64,000 nucleotides of DNA from Pseudomonas putida (GCA_041071465.1 CP163498.1:2508501-2572500); one strand, 5' to 3'. Shown: positions 1 to 8,836, counted from the first letter of the stretch. The notes: generated from the letters alone by a model not told the origin. Numbers and translations are program-made.

Positions 1-424
1 CGACCTTGTTCAGCAGCGCTTCGGCGGCTTCGATGGCCTCGGCCTTGCTTTGGCCGAGCACGCGGCGTGGCGCCTCGATGATGTTGTCGAGGATCGACAT
101 GTGCGGCCACAGGTTGAAGTTCTGGAAGACAAAGCCGATTTCGCTGCGCAGGCGATTGATCTGGCGGTTGTCGGCTGCGACCAGGTCGCCGTTCTTGGCG
201 GCCTTGAGCTTGAGGGCTTCGCCGGCGACCAGGATTTCGCCCTGGTGCGGGTTCTCGAGCAGGTTGATGCAGCGCAGCAGGGTGGACTTGCCGGAGCCGG
301 ACGACCCCAGGATGGAGATCACGTCACCGTCGCGTGCGGTCAGCGAAATGCCCTTGAGAATTTCCTGCTCGCCGTAGCGTTTGTGCAGATTGCGGATTTC
401 CAGCGCGGGCGTGGCCTGAGCCAT
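1..424 (-). CDS. Amino-acid ABC transporter ATP-binding protein (partial)
   Basis: This is the first 141 residues of an ABC ATPase of the polar amino-acid uptake type (HisP/GlnQ/AotP-like), which powers import of basic or polar amino acids at the inner membrane. It begins MAQATPALEI at 424 and runs off the left edge. Visible motifs are a Walker A, GSSGSGKST, at residues 40-48 and a Q-loop region reading FVFQNFNLWPHM. The signature motif and Walker B lie outside the window. The cognate permease and binding-protein genes would be expected further left. The family is clear, but the substrate cannot be fixed from this fragment. Confidence 0.9.
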   Translation of the reverse strand, partial: MAQATPALEIRNLHKRYGEQEILKGISLTARDGDVISILGSSGSGKSTLLRCINLLENPHQGEILVAGEALKLKAAKNGDLVAADNRQINRLRSEIGFVFQNFNLWPHMSILDNIIEAPRRVLGQSKAEAIEAAEALLNKV

Positions 425-1065
425 GTGCGGTCCTCATGTGTTCGGGTGCGTTCCCAGCTATTGGCGGCCTTCCTGGCGTGCGCCAAGCTAGCATAGCGGC
501 ATTATGACGGCCAACAGGGTCGCCGGGGACTGTGGGCACTGGTGGGGCAGTTTGTCGCATCGCTACAGCGTAACGTCGCGCAGATGTCCGCGAAGGTGTC
601 GCCCAGCACCAGAGCCTTGATGAAAAAAGGCGCGATGGTGCCACCTTTGGGCCGCTCATGGAAGCGGTTTTGGCCCATTGGCGGGGTAAAGCCGACCTTT
701 AGGTCAAACGATTCCAGTGGGGGCAGGTTTACCCGCGAATGCGTCGCTAGCTTTAAAGGTTGTACCTCAAGGTTGCACTTTTTTGCATTGCGGTGGTGCA
801 CAGGTGTTACCGGGGAGCACCTGTGGTGCATTTGTAAGTGGGTATTTCAGTAATCCGATGATTTGGTGCTCTTTCGGTCAAGTCTTGGCCGAAAGCCCTC
901 CAAGCCGCGTCCTAAAAGGCCCGCAGAAACTTCTGACGAATGCATCCAGCACATGGCGCGCTTATTGCCAGTAGGAAACCGCCGATTGCAGCGACGCCTA
1001 GGCCAACCCTTGGTGCGCTTTGTACTCGCAGTCGGAGTGGTCCACTCCTTACAAAGGTAGTTTCA
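425..1065. other. Non-coding region between ABC ATPase and gabP
   Basis: No convincing gene is visible in this 641-base stretch between divergent genes. It holds a large inverted repeat: CACAGGTG at 799-806 and CACCTGTG at 818-825, itself nested in TGCAC (797-801) and GTGCA (826-830). This lies about 130-150 bp upstream of the sigma54-like promoter at 954-968, a usual position for an enhancer-binding protein site. The remainder shows no clear signals. Confidence 0.5.
954..968 (+). promoter_or_regulatory. Sigma54-like promoter of gabP
   Basis: The sequence TGGCGC-GCTTA-TTGC matches the sigma54 -24/-12 pattern, with GG (955-956) and GC (967-968) separated by exactly 10 bases. Transcription would begin near 980, giving a leader of about 86 nt before the gabP ATG at 1066. 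Nitrogen- or carbon-limitation control (NtrC or CbrB) of a GABA permease would fit, but the activator is inferred. Confidence 0.6.
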
Positions 1066-2451
1066 ATGAGCGGTAACAATTCCAATGACCTCGCTCAGGG
1101 GCTCAAACAACGGCATGTGACCATGCTGTCCATCGCTGGCGTCATCGGTGCCGGCCTGTTCGTAGGCTCCGGCCACGCCATCGCAGCTGCCGGCCCTGCC
1201 GTGCTGCTGGCATATGCCGCCGCCGGTACCCTGGTGGTGCTGGTGATGCGCATGTTGGGTGAAATGGCTGTCGCCTCGCCTGACACCGGTTCGTTCTCCA
1301 CATATGCCGACCGCGCCATCGGGCGCTGGGCCGGTTTCACCATTGGCTGGCTGTACTGGTGGTTCTGGGTGCTGGTGATACCGCTGGAGGCCAATGCCGC
1401 CGCAGCCATCCTGCATGCGTGGTTCCCTGCGGTCGACCTGTGGGCATTCTCCCTCATCATTACCTTGGCGCTGACGCTGACCAACCTGTGCAGCGTTAAG
1501 AACTACGGTGAGTTCGAGTTCTGGTTCGCCCTGCTCAAGGTGCTGGCGATCATCGGCTTCATCGCCGTGGGCTGTGCTGCCTTGTTCGGCTTCGTGCCAA
1601 ACAGTCAGGTGAGCGGTGCCAGCCACCTGTTCGATACCCAAGGTTTCATGCCGAACGGCCTGGGCGCCGTGCTGGCCGCGATGCTGACCACCATGTTCTC
1701 GTTCATGGGTACTGAAATCGTCACCATCGCCGCTGCCGAGTCGAAGGACCCGGGCAAGCAGATCAGCCGTGCCACCAATTCGGTGATCTGGCGTATCTGC
1801 CTGTTCTACCTGGTGTCGATCTTCCTGGTCGTGGCCTTGGTGCCTTGGAACGACCCAGCGCTGGCCGAAACCGGTTCCTACCAGACCGTGCTGAGCCGTA
1901 TCGGCGTACCGAATGCCAAGCTGATCGTCGACATCGTGGTGTTGATCGCGGTGACCAGCTGCCTGAACTCGGCGCTGTACACTTCGTCGCGCATGCTGTT
2001 CTCGCTGAGCAAGCGTGGCGACGCACCGGCCATCGCCCAGCGCACCACCAAGGCGGCTACCCCGCACGTGGCGGTTTTGCTGTCCACGGCAGCGGCGTTC
2101 CTTTGCGTGTTCGCCAACTTCGTGGCCCCGGCCCAGGTGTTCGAGTTCCTGCTGGCCAGTTCGGGCGCCATTGCGCTGCTGGTGTACCTGGTGATTGCCG
2201 TGTCGCAGTTGCGCATGCGTGCCCAGCGTGAAGCCCGCGGCGAGAAAATCACATTCAAGATGTGGCTGTTCCCGGGCCTGACCTGGGCGACCATTGCCTT
2301 CATCGTTGCCATTCTGGTGGTAATGGCGTTGCGTGAAGATCACCGTGCCGAAATCATCGCGACTGCGCTGCTGAGCATTGGTGTGGTGGCAGCTGGCTTG
2401 CTGGTGCACCGCAAGCGTGAGGCTGCCGGACGGGTGGCGCTGGATAACTGA
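1066..2451 (+). CDS. gabP: GABA permease (APC superfamily)
   Basis: A 461-residue amino acid-polyamine-organocation permease with about 12 hydrophobic segments, expected to import 4-aminobutyrate (and related amino acids) by proton symport at the inner membrane. The APC hallmark GVIGAGLFVGSG is at residues 25-36, just after the cytoplasmic N-terminus GLKQRHVTM. I chose ATG at 1066 (MSGNNSNDL) over the upstream in-frame ATG at 940 because AAAGGTAG sits at a suitable distance and 940 lies upstream of the putative promoter at 954-968. The next feature is a strong hairpin terminator, so the gene is probably monocistronic. The specific GABA assignment rests on similarity to GabP and is less certain than the family. 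Confidence 0.85.
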   Translation: MSGNNSNDLAQGLKQRHVTMLSIAGVIGAGLFVGSGHAIAAAGPAVLLAYAAAGTLVVLVMRMLGEMAVASPDTGSFSTYADRAIGRWAGFTIGWLYWWFWVLVIPLEANAAAAILHAWFPAVDLWAFSLIITLALTLTNLCSVKNYGEFEFWFALLKVLAIIGFIAVGCAALFGFVPNSQVSGASHLFDTQGFMPNGLGAVLAAMLTTMFSFMGTEIVTIAAAESKDPGKQISRATNSVIWRICLFYLVSIFLVVALVPWNDPALAETGSYQTVLSRIGVPNAKLIVDIVVLIAVTSCLNSALYTSSRMLFSLSKRGDAPAIAQRTTKAATPHVAVLLSTAAAFLCVFANFVAPAQVFEFLLASSGAIALLVYLVIAVSQLRMRAQREARGEKITFKMWLFPGLTWATIAFIVAILVVMALREDHRAEIIATALLSIGVVAAGLLVHRKREAAGRVALDN

Positions 2452-2469
2452 TCCGCGCTGGCTGAGATG

Positions 2470-2504
2470 AAAAGGCCGTGCCCTGTGAGGGGCACGGCCT
2501 TTTT
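2470..2504 (+). terminator. Rho-independent terminator after gabP
   Basis: A long perfect hairpin, AAAAGGCCGTGCCC paired with GGGCACGGCCTTTT around a short loop, with a T-tract on the plus strand and the matching A-tract upstream. It can serve both gabP (plus) and the convergent gene ending at 2528 (minus). Confidence 0.9.
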
Positions 2505-2527
2505 CGTTGGCAGGTTAAACGGCCCTG

Positions 2528-2971
2528 TCAGCCGAACTGCTTCTGCTGTTGCTGCTGCTTGGCAATCAGTTCGGAAGCGGCGATATAGGCCTCCTGGAAC
2601 TCATCGCTCTCCAGCCAGGCCATGGTGGCCTCTTCGTCAGCGCCGTCCAGCCATTTGCGGTAGGCGTTGAACACCAGCACGATGTAGTCGGTGGCGTGCT
2701 CTTCCTTGTGCCCCTTGAGTACCAGGGCCAGCAGCGGGTCCACCAGGAACACCGAGATCATCGGTACCAGGCCGCCCTCCTGGGCTTCCTTCATCTTGTT
2801 GAACATCGCGTCGTAGCTGCCCGACTCCATGGCCTTGTTGTACACCTGCTCGACGCTGGCGCTGTCGCCGGCACTGGCCTTGACCGCCTGGCCGCTGCGC
2901 ACCATGCGGTTCTGCTTGGCCTTGCTGGCGGCGCGTTTGGCGCGTTTCTGTTGCTTGGTAGGGGTGGCCAT
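2528..2971 (-). CDS. Conserved hypothetical protein, basic N-terminus
   Basis: A 147-residue cytoplasmic protein whose function I do not recognise. The first 30 residues are rich in Lys/Arg/Gln (for example KQQKRAKRAASKAKQNR), which could bind nucleic acid or be disordered. The middle carries a hydrophobic patch (LVPMISVFLVDPLLALVLKG) and an acidic WLDGADEEATMAWLESDEF segment, and the C-terminus ends in a glutamine-rich run (KQQQQQKQ). No signal peptide is seen. It converges on gabP and lies just downstream of the PPK2 gene on the same strand (60-base gap), so the two may be cotranscribed. Codon use looks like that of its neighbours. Confidence 0.75.
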   Translation of the reverse strand: MATPTKQQKRAKRAASKAKQNRMVRSGQAVKASAGDSASVEQVYNKAMESGSYDAMFNKMKEAQEGGLVPMISVFLVDPLLALVLKGHKEEHATDYIVLVFNAYRKWLDGADEEATMAWLESDEFQEAYIAASELIAKQQQQQKQFG

Positions 2972-3031
2972 GGGGTGAATCCTTGGGGTGTTCGGAAATT
3001 GCGCGTATTGAAGCGCAGCTGCCTCGGCGTT

Positions 3032-4012
3032 TCAACTCGCCAGCGGGGCGGGCTCATCCTCTTCGAACCCGTGCGATGCCCTGCCGACCAGCAGTTCATC
3101 CGGCGCATGGGCCACGCTATGGTCCTTGTCGGGGTAGTCCAGCGAGTGCAGGAAGTGGCGGATGCAGTTGAGCCGCGCACGCTTCTTGTCATCGGACTTG
3201 ATCACTGTCCACGGTGCATCGGCAGTGTCGGTATGGAAGAACATCGCTTCCTTGGCGGCGGTGTAGTCTTCCCACTTGTCCAGCGACTTGATGTCGATAG
3301 GTGACAGCTTCCAGTGCTTGAGCGGGTCGTCGCGGCGCGAGATGAAGCGGCGCAGCTGCTCTTCGCGGTTCACCGAAAACCAGTACTTGAACAGCAGGAT
3401 GCCGCTGTTGCACAGCATGCGCTCAAGGTCCGGCGCCTGGCGCATGAATTCCAGGTACTGCAGTGGCGTGCAGAACTCCATCACCTTCTCTACCCCGGCG
3501 CGGTTGTACCAGGAGCGGTCGAAGAACACCATTTCACCCGCCGTGGGCAGGTGCTGGATATAGCGCTGGAAATACCACTGGCCCTGTTCCTGCTCGGAAG
3601 GCTTTTCGAGCGCGACGATTCGAGCGCCACGTGGGTTGAGGTGCTCCATGAAGCGCTTGATGGTGCCGCCCTTGCCGGCGGCATCGCGCCCCTCGAACAG
3701 AATCACCACACGTTGGCCGGTGTCCTTTACCCAGCTCTGCACCTTCAGCAGCTCTATCTGTAGCGCGTGCTTGGCCTTCTCGTAGTCCTGGCGGCGCAGC
3801 CGGGTGCGGTAGGGGTAGCTGGCCGGCAGGCGCGCCGAGGTGCTGTCTTCATTGCTGCCCCTGGGGGCGGTAGCCACTTCCAGCGCTGCGGGTTGCTGGC
3901 TGATGCGGGTGATCGTCGGTTCCGGCTTGCGCTGGCGTGGGCGGCGCGTGCGGACTGGGGTGACGGCAGGTTCGCCGGGGGCGGGGAGCAGTAGGGGGGA
4001 TTCTTCGCTCAT
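3032..4012 (-). CDS. ppk2: Polyphosphate kinase 2 family protein
   Basis: A 326-residue PPK2-family enzyme, which transfers phosphate between polyphosphate and nucleotides (typically making GTP/ATP from GDP/ADP). The first ~65 residues are low-complexity and Pro/Arg-rich. The conserved core follows, with a Walker A-like GRDAAGKGG (residues 108-116) and a Walker B-like FFDRSWYNRAG (about 163-173), both characteristic of PPK2. The single core domain suggests a class I-like enzyme, but nucleotide preference cannot be read from sequence. The start at 4012 is supported by AAGGA four bases upstream of ATG. The final residues (about 300-326) lie just before the 2528-2971 gene. Confidence 0.9.
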   Translation of the reverse strand: MSEESPLLLPAPGEPAVTPVRTRRPRQRKPEPTITRISQQPAALEVATAPRGSNEDSTSARLPASYPYRTRLRRQDYEKAKHALQIELLKVQSWVKDTGQRVVILFEGRDAAGKGGTIKRFMEHLNPRGARIVALEKPSEQEQGQWYFQRYIQHLPTAGEMVFFDRSWYNRAGVEKVMEFCTPLQYLEFMRQAPDLERMLCNSGILLFKYWFSVNREEQLRRFISRRDDPLKHWKLSPIDIKSLDKWEDYTAAKEAMFFHTDTADAPWTVIKSDDKKRARLNCIRHFLHSLDYPDKDHSVAHAPDELLVGRASHGFEEDEPAPLAS

Positions 4013-4161
4013 GGGGTCCTTGCTAGTCGATTCGGATGTCCATCCAGCACCTTAAATTGTGGCGAGTGATGGCCATTTGATGCTGGTCAACTGGGTGCCT
4101 ATAAACAGTTTGAAACAGCTACCAATTGGCTGTAGTGTGAACTACGGTTTACATTCCTCCC

Positions 4162-4452
4162 ATGCATACATTAATTCAAACCGACACCTACCGAACGTGG
4201 TTCGCTGCTTTGCGGGACCCGCGTGCGAAAGCACGCATAACTGTCCGGTTACGACGGGTGGGTCTTGGAGTGATGGGTGACTGTAGGCCGGTTGCTGAAG
4301 GGGTATCCGAGCTTCGGATCGACTATGGTCCGGGCTATCGGGTGTATTTCGTTCGACGAGGTTATGAAGTGATCATCCTCCTGGCGGGTGGCGATAAGGC
4401 TAGTCAGGCCAGGGATATCAAATCGGCTCTCAAGCTGGCTCGCGACCTCTAG
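4162..4452 (+). CDS. RelE/HigB-type toxin of an addiction module
   Basis: A 96-residue basic protein of the RelE/ParE superfamily, putative addiction module killer subgroup (HigB-like, Gp49-related). Members are usually mRNA interferases acting with translating ribosomes. Family features visible are an N-terminal TDTYRTWFAALRDPRAKARI helix pair and the strand segments ELRIDYGPGYRVYFVRRG and IILLAGGDKASQ, followed by the terminal ARDIKSALKLARDL. It is the first gene of a pair, with the antitoxin starting 9 bases after its stop, which is the HigBA order (toxin first). The operon lies next to tRNA-Phe. The target has not been determined, and HigB versus RelE naming is by subgroup only. Confidence 0.88.
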   Translation: MHTLIQTDTYRTWFAALRDPRAKARITVRLRRVGLGVMGDCRPVAEGVSELRIDYGPGYRVYFVRRGYEVIILLAGGDKASQARDIKSALKLARDL

Positions 4453-4461
4453 GAGGCCATC

Positions 4462-4764
4462 ATGAAAAATATCAAATTGACCAAATGGGATGCTGTGGAC
4501 CATTTGAAGACAGAGGAGGACATGGTCTTGTACCTCGAAGCCTGTCTGGAGGAAAACGACCCTGCACTGCTTGCTGCTGCCTTGGGTGATATCGCTCGTG
4601 CTCGTGGTATGGCTCAACTGGCGCGCGATACCGGGCTCACGCGGGAGGGGTTGTACAAGGCGCTGTCTGCTGAAGGTAACCCCAGCTTGGCGACCATCAT
4701 GAAAGTGATGGCGGCGCTTGGGGTGAGGCTTCATGCCGAGGTGCTACCACCCACTGCAGGGTAA
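4462..4764 (+). CDS. HigA-type antitoxin (XRE helix-turn-helix)
   Basis: A 100-residue antitoxin of the putative addiction module antidote family, partner of the upstream RelE/HigB-like toxin. The C-terminal half has a helix-turn-helix signature (ARGMAQLARDTGLTREGLYK, then NPSLATIMKVMAALGVRL), so it should bind the module's promoter and autoregulate it. A near-perfect Shine-Dalgarno, AGGAGG at 4451-4456, precedes the ATG. It is much stronger than anything before the toxin, consistent with antitoxin being made in excess. Downstream lies a short gap and then the minus-strand tRNA-Phe transcript terminator. Confidence 0.88.
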   Translation: MKNIKLTKWDAVDHLKTEEDMVLYLEACLEENDPALLAAALGDIARARGMAQLARDTGLTREGLYKALSAEGNPSLATIMKVMAALGVRLHAEVLPPTAG

Positions 4765-4828
4765 CGTCCGGATTGAATTTGGTAGCTAAGTCAGTTGGCT
4801 GCCAAGCCTGCAGCAAAAATCACAGGCA

Positions 4829-4857
4829 ACAAAAAACCCGCACTAGGCGGGTTTCTT
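4829..4857 (-). terminator. Terminator of tRNA-Phe transcript
   Basis: The stem AAACCCGC / GCGGGTTT with loop ACTAG is followed on the minus strand by a run of six T. It lies about 45 bases beyond the tRNA 3' end, and it also faces the antitoxin gene. Confidence 0.8.
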
Positions 4858-4900
4858 GTTGTCGCTTCGGGTAACTTTGCAACCACCAGAAGCTTGAAGG

Positions 4901-4976
4901 TGGTGCCCAGAGACGGAGTCGAACCGCCGACACGAGGATTTTCAATCCTCTGCTCTACCGACTGAGCTATCTGGGC
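4901..4976 (-). tRNA. tRNA-Phe (GAA)
   Basis: A 76-nt cloverleaf read on the minus strand. It starts GCCCAGATAGCTCAGTCGG, has anticodon loop context GATTGAAAATCC with anticodon GAA, a T-arm with GGTTCGACTCC, and an encoded 3' CCA. The acceptor stem GCCCAGA pairs with TCTGGGC. All arms are intact. Confidence 0.98.
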
Positions 4977-5066
4977 GACGAGGTGAATTAAATAGATTTC
5001 CGGACCGCTCGTCAACGACTTTTTGAAAAAATTTTAAATTAATTCCGTCGCTTACGATTTTTGGGG

Positions 5067-5339
5067 TCATTCGGCCGGTGGAACGTAGCCTTCGGCCTGG
5101 GCGTATTCTTCGCCGGCGAAAAACTTGTCCATCTCGGCCTGGAGGAATTTGCGGTCCTCGGCGTTCATCATGTTCAGGCGCTTTTCGTTGATCAGCATGG
5201 TCTGGTGCTTCTGCCAGTCAGCCCAGGCTTTCTGCGAGATGTGTTCGAAGATGTCCTGGCCCTTGGCGCCTGGGTAGGGCGGGCGTTCCAGGCCTGGGAG
5301 TTCTTCTTGGTACTTGCGGCACATCACGGTGCGGGTCAT
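5067..5339 (-). CDS. yggX: Probable Fe(2+)-trafficking protein YggX
   Basis: A 90-residue YggX-family protein, of the usual length for the family. It is a small cytosolic protein implicated in iron handling and protection of Fe-S enzymes from oxidative damage. The conserved N-terminus [17 protein letters not shown] contains the single family cysteine (C7), and the segment [11 protein letters not shown] is typical. It overlaps mutY by 4 bases (ATGA), so it is translationally coupled to a gene for an Fe-S glycosylase, the same pairing as in many gammaproteobacteria. Confidence 0.95.
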
Positions 5340-6403
5340 CGGGCGTCTCCTGCAATCAGTTCGTCGGCCGCGCGTTCAAGCAGCTTTTTTACCGGGGCGG
5401 CAAGGCCCAGGCGCGGCGGGGTGGCGAGGTTATACCAGAGCCAGTCGGCCTCGGCCATGTGCTCGCCGACCGGGTCGACGCGCACCAGCCAGGGCTCGAT
5501 CGCCAGCTGGAAGTGGCTGAAGGTGTGGGTCAGGCCATCCATGGCGTGGCTGCCAGCCAGGCGTAGGCCGTGCTGATAGGCCAGGTCTTCGAGTTGGGCA
5601 ATGTCATCCAGCTCCGGCAGGCTCCACAAACCACCCCACAGGCCGCTGGAGGGGCGGCGATACAACAGGATGGCGCCTTCGGGGTTGGTCAGCAGAGGCA
5701 TCAGGGTGCGCCGTTGCGGCAGCGCTTTGCGCGGCTTGGGCTCGGGGTAGCGGGTTTCTTCACCGTGCAGGTGCGCTTCGCAGCCGCGCTGCAGCGGGCA
5801 GATCAGGCAGCTGGGCTTGCTGCGCGTGCACAGCGTGGCGCCCATGTCCATCATCGCCTGGGTGTAGTGGTTGGCGCGCAATTGTGGGGTGAAGCGCTCG
5901 GCGGTGGCCCACAGCTGGTTGGCCACCTTGGGCTCGCCGGGGTAGCCCGCCTGGGCGCTGTAGCGGGCCAGCACGCGCTTGACGTTGCCGTCGAGGATCG
6001 GCGCGCGGATGCCCATGCTGATGCTGGCGATGGCACCTGCCGTGGAGCGGCCGATGCCGGGCAGCTCGGTAAGCTGCTCGACACTGCGCGGGAATTCGCC
6101 GCCATGTTGTTCGACGACGATCTTCGCGGCCTTTTGCAGGTTGCGGGCACGGGTGTAGTAGCCCAGCCCGGTCCACAGGTGCAGCACTTCGTCCTCCGGC
6201 GCCTCGGCCAGGGCCTGCACGGTCGGCAGGGCCTGCATGAAGCGGTCGAAGTAGTTGAGCACGGTGCTGACCTGGGTCTGCTGCAGCATGATTTCTGACA
6301 CCCATACCCGGTACGGGGTGATGCCCTGTTGCCAGGGCAGGTCGTGCCGGCCGTGCTCGTCATACCAATCCAGCACAGCGCTGGAGAACTGCTCGGGGCT
6401 CAT
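5336..6403 (-). CDS. mutY: A/G-specific adenine DNA glycosylase MutY
   Basis: A 355-residue base-excision repair enzyme that removes adenine mispaired with 8-oxoguanine. Catalytic residues are in place: E37 in SEIMLQQTQ and D138 in ILDGN. The helix-hairpin-helix motif [12 protein letters not shown] is at about residues 114-125. The four [4Fe-4S] ligands are C192, C199, C202 and C208, numbering identical to that of the E. coli enzyme. The C-terminal ~130 residues form the Nudix-like 8-oxoG recognition domain. It overlaps asmA upstream and yggX downstream by 4 bases each, forming a tight asmA-mutY-yggX operon. Confidence 0.97.
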
Positions 6404-8646
6404 CGCTTGAACAGCCCCTTGAGCGCGTCTTTCACTTCCGGGCTCACTTTGTCTCCAAGTTTTTCTTCAAGCTTTTCGTCGATCTTGTCTTGCAGGCGGT
6501 TGCCGGCCAGCTTGGCCGCCACCTTGCCCAGGCCGTTCTGGTCCAGGCGGCAGGCCTTGGCGCCAAGTTCCAGCGGGCCGCGGCAGCGCAGCGGCACTTC
6601 AACGCCAACATACCGTTCGTTGACCTGGCAGGCAGGGTCCGGCATGGCGCGCTGGTCGCCTTCGACGATCACACCCACGTTGTAGTCCATGCCCAGCACG
6701 CGCAGGTCGAGGTCGCCATGGCCGTTGACGGTCAGGCCTGGGATGCGGGCCTTGAGGTCCGGGTTGCTGGCGACGCCATTGCGTACCACGAGGCTGCCGC
6801 GCAGCTCCTGGAACGGGGTGTCCTTGCCGCGTGGTTCGCCGCTCAGGGTTTTGCGGTTGAGGGTGGCGATGGCCTGGCACAGCTGCTGTTCCAGGTTGGC
6901 ATTGACCAGCACACCGTCGTTGATGGTGAAGTTTGCGCTGCCGTTCAGGGTGTCGACCAGTGCCTTCTGGCTGTTACCGGTGGCCGTCAGATCACTGGTC
7001 AGGGTCAGCAGGCCCTTGACCGGTGGCGTCTGCTCCTTGCCTTCGGTCTTGATGAAGTGCTCCACCGGCACCCGTTGGATGTTGGTGTTCACGCCCAGTT
7101 GTGGCACGGCAGGGCGCACGTCGACCGTGCCCTTGGCTTCGAAGGTGCCGTTGTACAGTTCGCCGCGCAGGGTTTGCAGGGTCAACAGGCCAGCTTGGCC
7201 AATGGCCTTGAGCTGGGCGTCTTCGATCGGCAGCTTGTCCAGGGTCAACGAACCGAAGGCCAGGTCGGCCTGCAGGTCGAGGGCGCGCAGGCGGTCCACC
7301 GGCAGCAGTTTGTCGTCGCTCCAGGCCACTTGAGTTGGGGAATTGGGCAGTGGCGTGGTGCCGGCACCGGCCACGGCGCTGGCTTCCTGTTGCTTCACCT
7401 CGGCCTGGCGCGCAGCGGTGGCGCCCTTGGCTTCTTCGCTCTTGGCCGGCAGGTAGCGGTCGGCGTTGAAGGTGTCGCCTTTGAGCTGCAGGCGCAGGGC
7501 CTGCTTGGCGAAGTCTTCGACGGCCACGCGGCCGCTGAAGGTGCTGTCGTCCAGCTTCACCGCCAGGTCTTCCAGGGCCAGGCTGTTGGGCGTGCCCTGC
7601 AGGCGAGTCACCAGCTCCAGCTTGGCGAAGGCGGCCGGGTCGTTGGTGGCCGGCAGTGGGCGGCCGATGCTGTCGAGGAAGGTGCGCAGGTTGAACTGGG
7701 CGATGGACAGACCGCCGCTCAGCTGGGGTGCTTTGTCCAGGTCACGCAGGTTCAGCTCACCGAGGGCGCGCAGCTGGTTGGCGGAGACTTTCAGGCCGTT
7801 CCACGAAGCCACATTGGCAGCCAGGTCTACCAGCAGTTGGCCTTGGGCGGCAAAGGTCACGGTCTTGCCACCAGTGGGTTCACCCGAGGTTTCGCCCGAC
7901 AGGCGCATGTCTTCGAAGTTGTAGCGCTTGAGCTTGCGGTCGAAGCGCAGTTCGCCGGCCAGCTCGGTGCGGGCCTTGATGCTCGGTTGGCTGGCGCTGA
8001 TGAAGGCGCTGGCCTTGAGCGGAATGTTGGCGCCTTCATGGACCGGGCCGGTGCTCAGCTGGATGCTTTCGGCGCTATAGCTTTGGCCGGTCTTGGCATC
8101 GGTGTACTGCACGCGGGCGTTGTTCACGGTCAGGCTGTCGATGTCCAGCTTGACGGCGCGGTCGTTGTTGTCGGCGGTCGTGGGCTTCTGCTCGGCAGGT
8201 GGCTGCGCGGGTGCACCGGCGGTTGTGCCGTTTTGCGCAGGCAGCGGCTTGCCGATGTCTTCCCAGTTGCCATGGCCCTGTTCGTCACGCGCCAGGGTCA
8301 GGTTCAGGCCTTCGACGCGTACATCGCTCATTTGCACTTCGCGGCGCAGCAATGGCAGTACACGGACCGAAAGGCCGAGCATCTGCAGGTCGGCGAACGG
8401 TTCCTTGGGTTTGGCCAAGGTGGCGATGCTGGCTTCGTGCAGCTCCAGGCCCAGCCATGGGAACAGGCTCCAGCCGATATCGCCGTTGAGGGTCAGCTCC
8501 ACGTGAGCCTTGTCGCGTGCCAGCTGGCGAATCTCGTCTTTGTAGTCGTTGGGATCAAAGAGGTGGGTCAGGGCGAAGCCCAGCGCCACGATGATCAGCA
8601 GCAACCCGAGAAGCCCCAGTCCCAGGATTTTGCCGAACGCTTTCAT
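6400..8646 (-). CDS. AsmA family protein
   Basis: A 748-residue envelope protein anchored by one N-terminal transmembrane helix (about residues 5-28, GLGLLGLLLIIVALGFALT), with a large periplasmic beta-rich body. The AsmA N-terminal signature follows at DPNDYKDEIRQLARD. AsmA-like proteins are linked to outer-membrane biogenesis and lipid transport between membranes. An Ala/Pro/Thr-rich linker occurs near residues 137-160, and a second low-complexity region near 400-425. The C-terminus is charged (DKIDEKLEEKLGDK). The start is backed by AAGGA upstream of the ATG at 8646. First gene of the asmA-mutY-yggX operon. Confidence 0.92.
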   Translation of the reverse strand: MKAFGKILGLGLLGLLLIIVALGFALTHLFDPNDYKDEIRQLARDKAHVELTLNGDIGWSLFPWLGLELHEASIATLAKPKEPFADLQMLGLSVRVLPLLRREVQMSDVRVEGLNLTLARDEQGHGNWEDIGKPLPAQNGTTAGAPAQPPAEQKPTTADNNDRAVKLDIDSLTVNNARVQYTDAKTGQSYSAESIQLSTGPVHEGANIPLKASAFISASQPSIKARTELAGELRFDRKLKRYNFEDMRLSGETSGEPTGGKTVTFAAQGQLLVDLAANVASWNGLKVSANQLRALGELNLRDLDKAPQLSGGLSIAQFNLRTFLDSIGRPLPATNDPAAFAKLELVTRLQGTPNSLALEDLAVKLDDSTFSGRVAVEDFAKQALRLQLKGDTFNADRYLPAKSEEAKGATAARQAEVKQQEASAVAGAGTTPLPNSPTQVAWSDDKLLPVDRLRALDLQADLAFGSLTLDKLPIEDAQLKAIGQAGLLTLQTLRGELYNGTFEAKGTVDVRPAVPQLGVNTNIQRVPVEHFIKTEGKEQTPPVKGLLTLTSDLTATGNSQKALVDTLNGSANFTINDGVLVNANLEQQLCQAIATLNRKTLSGEPRGKDTPFQELRGSLVVRNGVASNPDLKARIPGLTVNGHGDLDLRVLGMDYNVGVIVEGDQRAMPDPACQVNERYVGVEVPLRCRGPLELGAKACRLDQNGLGKVAAKLAGNRLQDKIDEKLEEKLGDKVSPEVKDALKGLFKR

Positions 8647-8790
8647 GGGCGAGTCCTTGTAGTCCGTTAGTGAAATTCAGGCGGCAGAGTATAACGCCGC
8701 GAGGGTTGTCCCTGCGTATTCGACCAGAGATACAGGGCATATCCTACGTTTTCAGCAGATGGTACGGCTTTCGGCGGGCAGATGTTCGCC

Positions 8791-8836
8791 TGTGCCGGCC
8801 TCTTCGCGGGTTTACCCGCGAAGAGGCTGGCACAGG
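8791..8836. repeat. REP palindrome (TTCGCGGGT type)
   Basis: The sequence GCCTCTTCGCGGGT-TTACCCGCGAAGAGGC forms a near-perfect hairpin extended by TGTGCC / GGCACA. It sits in the 307-base divergent region between asmA and the MFS gene, where no other signal is clear apart from the ribosome-binding site AAGGA at 8941. Confidence 0.85.

Noticed and set aside
1063..2409. 448-codon open frame antisense to gabP
   Set aside because: His/Gln-rich shadow translation typical of antisense to a membrane protein gene.
4059..4280. 73-codon frame overlapping the toxin gene
   Set aside because: No ribosome-binding site or homology signal; the toxin frame at 4162 has clear family features.
6490..8670. 726-codon open frame antisense to asmA
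   Set aside because: Composition artefact (Gly/Ala/Gln-rich, no motifs, no ribosome-binding site); AsmA on the minus strand is convincing.
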